A DNA stretch of 9,999 nucleotides from Propionivibrio sp. (GTDB lineage Bacteria; Pseudomonadota; Gammaproteobacteria; Burkholderiales; Rhodocyclaceae). Shown here in pieces: positions 6,446 to 9,999 of the stretch (within the stretch, counting starts at the first letter, position 1; each line of letters starts with the position of its first letter). The stretch is from assembly GCA_017990155.1 (NCBI GenBank), contig JAGNOM010000075.1, positions 1 through 9,999 on the forward strand, given 5' to 3'. The notes below the pieces were generated by a model, which saw only the letters and a program-made list of their open reading frames with translations, searched no databases and was not told where the DNA came from. A program made the translations under genes and the position numbers.

Positions 6446-7239
6446 GCGGACTGCTCGCCGAGCTTGGCCTGATCGATCTGATACAGCGCATCCAGATAAT
6501 CGGCTTTGAAGGAACCCGGCCCACGGCTGCTGGCCGCCGCGCGTTGGCCACACATACCGGCGATAGCGCACGCAGCAGCCACGGCGTTGAGGCGATTGGG
6601 CGCGTGCGCCGTGAAGGCCGCAACAAGAGCGGACAGCGCACAGCCGGTGCCGACGACGCGCGTCATGATCGGGTTGCCCCACGGCGTTGCCCAGGTTGTC
6701 TTGCCGTCGGTGATGAAATCCGTCTCGCCGGTCACGGCAACGATGGCGCCGGTCGTCTGCGCCAGCTGCTCGGCCGCGGCAACGGCCGAATCCGATCCAG
6801 CCGTCGTATCGACGCCGCGACCACTGCCGGCGAACCCGGCGAGCGCCAGGATTTCCGACGCGTTACCGCGAATGGCAGCGGGCGTTGCGGCGAGAAATTC
6901 GCGGCAGGCCTGTGTGCGATAGTCGAGCACGCCAACCGCCACCGGATCGAGTGTCCACGGCACGCCGGCCTTGTTGGCGGCGGCAACGGCCTGCTTCATG
7001 ACAGTCAGACGCGCCGGATACAGGGTGCCGACATTGACGAGCAAGGCACCGGAAATCGATGCGAAGACCGACGCCTCTTCCTCTGCGACGATCATCGCCG
7101 GTGCGGCTCCGATGGCTAACAGCACGTTCGCGGTGATTTCCTGCACTACTTCGTTGGTCAGCAAATGCACCAGCGGGTTGGTGGAGCGCAGACGAGCCAG
7201 TTCGTCGGCAATGATCGAGACGGGAAGCGTATTCACCAT
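6442..7239 (-). CDS. thiM: Hydroxyethylthiazole kinase ThiM
   Basis: A 265-residue ribokinase-fold enzyme that phosphorylates 5-(2-hydroxyethyl)-4-methylthiazole with ATP, the thiazole salvage step feeding ThiE. Motifs in order are HLLTNEVVQEITANVLLAIG (25-44), the PAM (47-49) of the substrate site, DPVAVG (98-103) with RT, IRGNASEI (123-130), VTGETDFI (169-176) and the anion-hole/catalytic GTGC (197-200, Cys200). Length is that of the family (about 260-270). The start ATG (7237-7239) is preceded by GAGG at 7251-7254, a slightly long spacing. It is directly upstream of thiE with a 4-base overlap. A 92-base gap separates it from yaeQ on the same strand. No TPP riboswitch is recognisable in that gap. 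The pair thiM-thiE indicates salvage of thiazole; de novo genes, if any, lie elsewhere. Confidence 0.96.
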   Translation of the reverse strand: MVNTLPVSIIADELARLRSTNPLVHLLTNEVVQEITANVLLAIGAAPAMIVAEEEASVFASISGALLVNVGTLYPARLTVMKQAVAAANKAGVPWTLDPVAVGVLDYRTQACREFLAATPAAIRGNASEILALAGFAGSGRGVDTTAGSDSAVAAAEQLAQTTGAIVAVTGETDFITDGKTTWATPWGNPIMTRVVGTGCALSALVAAFTAHAPNRLNAVAAACAIAGMCGQRAAASSRGPGSFKADYLDALYQIDQAKLGEQSA

Positions 7240-7269
7240 GTTTGTGTAATCCTCATAACAGACATGCGG

Positions 7270-7320
7270 CTACAGATTTCAGGACCACATCGCTGCCGCG
7301 CGATTGGCGAGTGGCTGTAG
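7270..7320 (-). other. Possible structured leader in the yaeQ-thiM gap
   Basis: On either strand this stretch can fold as one long bulged hairpin. CTACAG (7270-7275) pairs with CTGTAG (7315-7320), CCAC (7285-7288) with GTGG (7311-7314), and ATCGC (7289-7293) with GCGAT (7300-7304) around a 6-base loop. All pairs are perfect, giving 15 bp in total, with bulges at 7276-7284 and 7305-7310. It occupies the middle of the leader that thiM would have on the - strand. It does not match the TPP riboswitch: the conserved CUGAGA and the downstream GAACCUGAUCUGG-like core are absent. It could be a regulatory leader, a read-through attenuator or chance. Confidence 0.35.
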
Positions 7321-7331
7321 AAAAATGTGGG

Positions 7332-7874
7332 CTAGGCGCCAAACACCGCGACCGGCTCGACCCGTACCGGATCGCCTTCGCCGGTAATCAGCACTTCGCC
7401 TTCCTGAATCGTGCATTGCAGATTCATCGAGCGGTTGGCCAGCCCGGCCAGCGCCTGGGTGTCGTCCGAATTCAAGCGGTAGACGGTGAGATTGGACAGC
7501 CTTTCGAGTTTGTCACGGCACTGTTCCCACCAGACATCGACGACGCGATCGCCGTAGGCGAACACGACGACCTTGCCGGCTCGCCCCGAGGCCTTGCGCA
7601 GCCAGCGTTCATCCGGCTGGCCGACGACGATCCAGAGATCGATCGCTCCTGTCAGATCCTTGAGCCAGAGATCGGGTTCCTCGTCGGTCGACAATCCCTT
7701 GCCGAACTCCAGATACTCGTTGGCGAACAACATGAATGCCAGCAGACGCACCATCATTCGGGCGTCGTTTTCGGAGGGGTGACGGGCGAGCGTCAGCGAG
7801 AAGTCCTCGTAGACGTTTCGATCCATGTCCGCAATGGACAGATCGACCTTGAAAATCGTTGCTTTGAGTGCCAT
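7332..7874 (-). CDS. yaeQ: YaeQ family protein
   Basis: A 180-residue protein matching YaeQ in size and sequence pattern: MALKATIFKVDLSIADMDRN at the N-terminus, SLTLARHPSE (26-35), GLSTDEEPDLWL (60-71), AIDLWIVVGQPDER (77-90) and VVVFAYG (102-108). The structure of this family is a variant PD-(D/E)XK nuclease-like fold, with the acidic residues in DEEPDLW and IDLWI in the putative active site; no enzymatic activity is firmly established. The E. coli gene was described in connection with suppression of rfaH mutants. The ATG at 7872-7874 was chosen because it starts the conserved MALKATI; the frame runs upstream to 7922 without support. There is no strong Shine-Dalgarno. It is divergent from the tolC-type gene and may be read into thiM. 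Confidence 0.95.
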   Translation of the reverse strand: MALKATIFKVDLSIADMDRNVYEDFSLTLARHPSENDARMMVRLLAFMLFANEYLEFGKGLSTDEEPDLWLKDLTGAIDLWIVVGQPDERWLRKASGRAGKVVVFAYGDRVVDVWWEQCRDKLERLSNLTVYRLNSDDTQALAGLANRSMNLQCTIQEGEVLITGEGDPVRVEPVAVFGA

Positions 7875-7973
7875 GAATACTTGCGAAAAGTCCCGCGAAT
7901 GTCGCCGTAGCGCCTGAAACAATTGCTAGCGGCCAAGCCGACCCGGCGGAAGATGGTGAGGAACGAAGGCCGC

Positions 7974-7979
7974 TATACT
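7974..7979 (+). promoter_or_regulatory. Possible -10 element for the TolC-type operon
   Basis: TATACT at 7974-7979 is one base from the sigma-70 consensus TATAAT. It lies 27 bases before the ATG at 8007, which fits a short leader. No good -35 box is seen 16-18 bases upstream, so the call is tentative. If real, it argues against the in-frame ATG at 7953, which would lie upstream of transcription start. Confidence 0.35.
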
Positions 7980-8006
7980 AGCCGAAAACCTGCCGCCCCC
8001 CACTCG

Positions 8007-9455
8007 ATGCGCCCAATACCCACAGCCATATATCGCACGATTCGTATCGCTCTTATTGCCCTGACCGGCATGATGGCGACGAATGGCTTTGCGCTTGACG
8101 CGACCGACCCGTTCGCAACGGACGCAATCACGCCTCTGCCGCCTCAGATCGCGCCGTTACCCGAGAGCAGCTTTATCCCTTGCCTGCCGATGCAAGAAGG
8201 CACGGCCTACGGCGTTCTCGAAGTTGTCGACCGTGCGCTCTGCCAGAACCCGAGAACCCGCGAAGCCTGGGCCAACGCGCGCATCCAGGCGGCGCAGGTA
8301 GGCGTGGCGCAAGCGAACTTCCTGCCCGACCTCGATGGACGCGTCGGCACCAGCCGGACGTCCGGCAGCACCGATACCACGACGCAGAACAATGCCTCAC
8401 TCACCCTCTCCTGGCTGCTCTACGACTTCGGCGCCCGCTCTGCCAATCTGGAGAACGCGCGCCAGCTGCTCAGCGCTGCCTCGCTCACGCTCGACGCGAC
8501 CGTGCAGACCGTCTTTCTCGACGCGCTCCGTGCCTACTACGCCACACAGGCCGCGCGCGCGGCCGTGACAGCGGCTGTGGAATCCGAGAAAGCCAGCCGC
8601 GAAAGCCTGACGGCGGCCGAAGTGCGCTACAAGGTCGGCACCGGTACACCGGCTGACCGCCTGCAAGCGCAGACCGCCTGGTCTCAGGCAACACTCACGC
8701 GGATCAAGGCTGAAGGCATCCTGCGCACAGCCTACGGAACACTGGCCAATGTGATGGGGCTGGACGCCAGCGACCCGCTGACCCTGGCGGAAATCCCGAA
8801 GATCCCGGCCGATGCCCGGATCGAACGCGATGTGGAGACCCTGATCGACGAGGCCCGCGTACGCCGCCCGGAACTCAAGGCGGCCGAAGCGCGGGTTAGC
8901 GCGGCGCGATCGAATGTCGAATCCGCCCGCGCCTCCGGCAAACCGAGCGTTTCCCTTGGTACCGGCGCAAGCTGGCAGGGAACGGATACGAGCGGTGGCA
9001 ACGACTTCAGCAACCGCAGCAATTCGATCGGACTGATGCTGTCGATACCCATCTTTTCCGGCTTTGAAACAACGTACAACGTCCGGACAGCCGAAGCCCG
9101 TATCGACGCCGCCAGTGCCTTGCGCGACAACGTCAACCTGCAGGTCGCGCTCGACGTGTGGACCGCGTACCAGGAGCTGACCACCGCCAGCCAGACGCTC
9201 ACCGCCAGCGCCGACCTGCTGGCCAGCGCCGAGCAATCGGAACGGGTGGCGCTTGGCCGCTACAAGGCGGGCGTCGGCAACATCCTTGACGTGCTCAACG
9301 CCCAGAGCGCGCTCGCCAATGCCCGCCTGCAGCGCATCCAGGCCGCGCTCGACTGGTATGTGACGCGTGCGTCGCTGGCCAAGGCGGTCGGTACGCTGGA
9401 CAACAGCCTGCTCAGCCCCGCCTCTCCTGCAGCAAACCCGGTGACTTCGCCATGA
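8007..9455 (+). CDS. TolC-type outer-membrane efflux channel protein
   Basis: A 482-residue outer-membrane factor of the TolC (OEP) family. A signal peptide covers residues 1-29 (hydrophobic core at about 12-24, cleavage after GFA). A Pro-rich stretch follows, then two OEP repeats. The internal duplication is clear: LSWLLYDFGARSANLENAR matches LSIPIFSGFETTYNVRTAEAR, and EVRYKVGTGTPADRLQAQTA matches LGRYKAGVGNILDVLNAQSA. Long Ala/Gln-rich helices form the periplasmic tunnel. The start ATG was chosen because it begins the signal peptide, although no Shine-Dalgarno is evident; an ATG at 7953 is the alternative. Its stop overlaps the adaptor start by 4 bases (ATGA). With that adaptor it should form the outer part of a tripartite exporter; the substrate cannot be read from the sequence. 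Confidence 0.93.
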   Translation: MRPIPTAIYRTIRIALIALTGMMATNGFALDATDPFATDAITPLPPQIAPLPESSFIPCLPMQEGTAYGVLEVVDRALCQNPRTREAWANARIQAAQVGVAQANFLPDLDGRVGTSRTSGSTDTTTQNNASLTLSWLLYDFGARSANLENARQLLSAASLTLDATVQTVFLDALRAYYATQAARAAVTAAVESEKASRESLTAAEVRYKVGTGTPADRLQAQTAWSQATLTRIKAEGILRTAYGTLANVMGLDASDPLTLAEIPKIPADARIERDVETLIDEARVRRPELKAAEARVSAARSNVESARASGKPSVSLGTGASWQGTDTSGGNDFSNRSNSIGLMLSIPIFSGFETTYNVRTAEARIDAASALRDNVNLQVALDVWTAYQELTTASQTLTASADLLASAEQSERVALGRYKAGVGNILDVLNAQSALANARLQRIQAALDWYVTRASLAKAVGTLDNSLLSPASPAANPVTSP

Positions 9456-9999
9456 AACCGCTCATCAGAAATTCCTTCCTCGTTCTCGTCGTCGCAGCAT
9501 TGGCTGGCGGTGGCTGGTATGCGGCCAAGCACAGCCAGACGAAGACGCCGGAAGAACGCTACCGATTGCAGGCCGTTGAGAAAGGCGACATCACGCAGAC
9601 GGTCTCGGCCAACGGCACACTCAACCCCGTCGTGCTCGTCAGCGTCGGCACCCAGGTTTCAGGCACGGTGACCAAGCTCTACGTCGATTTCAACGACAAG
9701 GTCGAGAAGGGCCAGCCCTTGCTCGAACTCGATCGATCGCTGCTTGCCGCGCAAGCCCGGCAGTCGGCCGCCAACATCGGCAACATCTCGGCCGCGCTGG
9801 AGTTGGCGCGCGCCAACGAAGCGCGCATGAAGGAGCTGTTCGCGCAGGAGTACGTTTCCCGGCAGGAGTTCGACCAGGCCATGCAGGCACGGAAGTCGGC
9901 CGAAGCCCAATTGGCGCAGGCCCGCGCGCTCGCCGATCGCGATCAGGTCAACCTCAACTACACGACGATCCGCTCGCCGGTGTCAGGCATCGTCGTCGA
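9452..9999 (+). CDS. macA: MacA/HlyD-type periplasmic adaptor (3' truncated by window end)
   Basis: The frame opens at the ATG 9452-9454 and stays open to the window end, giving 182 residues. An N-terminal membrane helix (about 8-25) anchors it in the inner membrane. The first half-lipoyl domain is visible at about 45-94 (QTVSANGTLNPV, VGTQVSGTVTKLYV, DKVEKGQPLLELD). An alpha-helical hairpin follows at about 96-168 with the tip at FAQEYVSRQEF, then the return strand NYTTIRSPVSGIVV. The VGTQVSG stretch and overall layout resemble MacA more than RND adaptors such as AcrA; the symbol is therefore tentative. MacA links the MacB ABC transporter to TolC, so a macB-like gene is expected just downstream. 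It is translationally coupled to the TolC-type gene by the ATGA overlap. Confidence 0.85.
   Translation, partial: MKPLIRNSFLVLVVAALAGGGWYAAKHSQTKTPEERYRLQAVEKGDITQTVSANGTLNPVVLVSVGTQVSGTVTKLYVDFNDKVEKGQPLLELDRSLLAAQARQSAANIGNISAALELARANEARMKELFAQEYVSRQEFDQAMQARKSAEAQLAQARALADRDQVNLNYTTIRSPVSGIVV

Noticed and set aside
6446..6682. Extension of the thiE frame upstream to 6682.
   Set aside because: It lies inside thiM in another frame and is Arg/Cys-rich without motifs. ThiE begins naturally at the ATG in the ATGA overlap.
7240..7331. TPP riboswitch upstream of thiM.
   Set aside because: A CTGAAAT resembles the CUGAGA box, but the other conserved segments that should follow it are absent before the thiM start.
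8397..9236. A 279-residue open frame on the - strand.
   Set aside because: It is antisense to the TolC-type gene, which has a clear signal peptide and internal repeat. No domain is recognisable in the shadow product.

Overview
This 10 kb window looks like an ordinary chromosomal stretch from a Gram-negative proteobacterium. The G+C content is high (about 60% by eye). SlyX, YaeQ, a TolC-type outer-membrane protein, a MacA/HlyD-type adaptor, an AsmA-like protein and a DUF3617 protein together suggest Gammaproteobacteria or Betaproteobacteria. A betaproteobacterium, possibly of the Rhodocyclales, is my best guess, but that is inference. I see no tRNA, rRNA, insertion sequence, phage gene, CRISPR array or obvious recent transfer.

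Layout. Positions 1-165 hold the 3' end of a small Cys-containing protein on the + strand. It converges with slyX on the - strand (186-401). A small zinc-ribbon membrane protein (532-804, +) converges with ylqF/rbgA, a circularly permuted ribosome-assembly GTPase (820-1719, -). Divergent from ylqF is a likely two-gene + unit: a class I SAM methyltransferase of the Methyltransf_32 type (1825-2661) and a three-helix membrane protein (2689-3006). Next come two small - strand genes of unknown function: a Gln/Ala/Ser-rich protein with a distinctive C-terminal tail (3100-3402), followed by a terminator at 3047-3067, and a membrane-anchored coiled-coil protein (3483-3761). Between these two lies a nested inverted repeat (3421-3467).

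From 3975 a + strand pair encodes envelope proteins: an AsmA/DUF748-like protein and a secreted DUF3617 protein. They converge with a - strand thiamine salvage pair. That pair is thiM (6442-7239) followed by thiE (5801-6445), joined by a 4-base ATGA overlap. No TPP riboswitch is recognisable upstream of thiM, but the 92-base gap holds another possible fold. yaeQ (7332-7874) lies upstream on the same strand.

Divergent from yaeQ is an export operon on the + strand. A TolC-type outer-membrane channel (8007-9455) overlaps by 4 bases a MacA-type periplasmic adaptor (from 9452, cut by the window end). The next gene is probably a MacB-type ABC transporter, which would complete a tripartite pump.

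There is no convincing novel multi-gene system here. The items most worth a second look are the two non-coding folds, the active-site variation in ThiE, and the small uncharacterised proteins.
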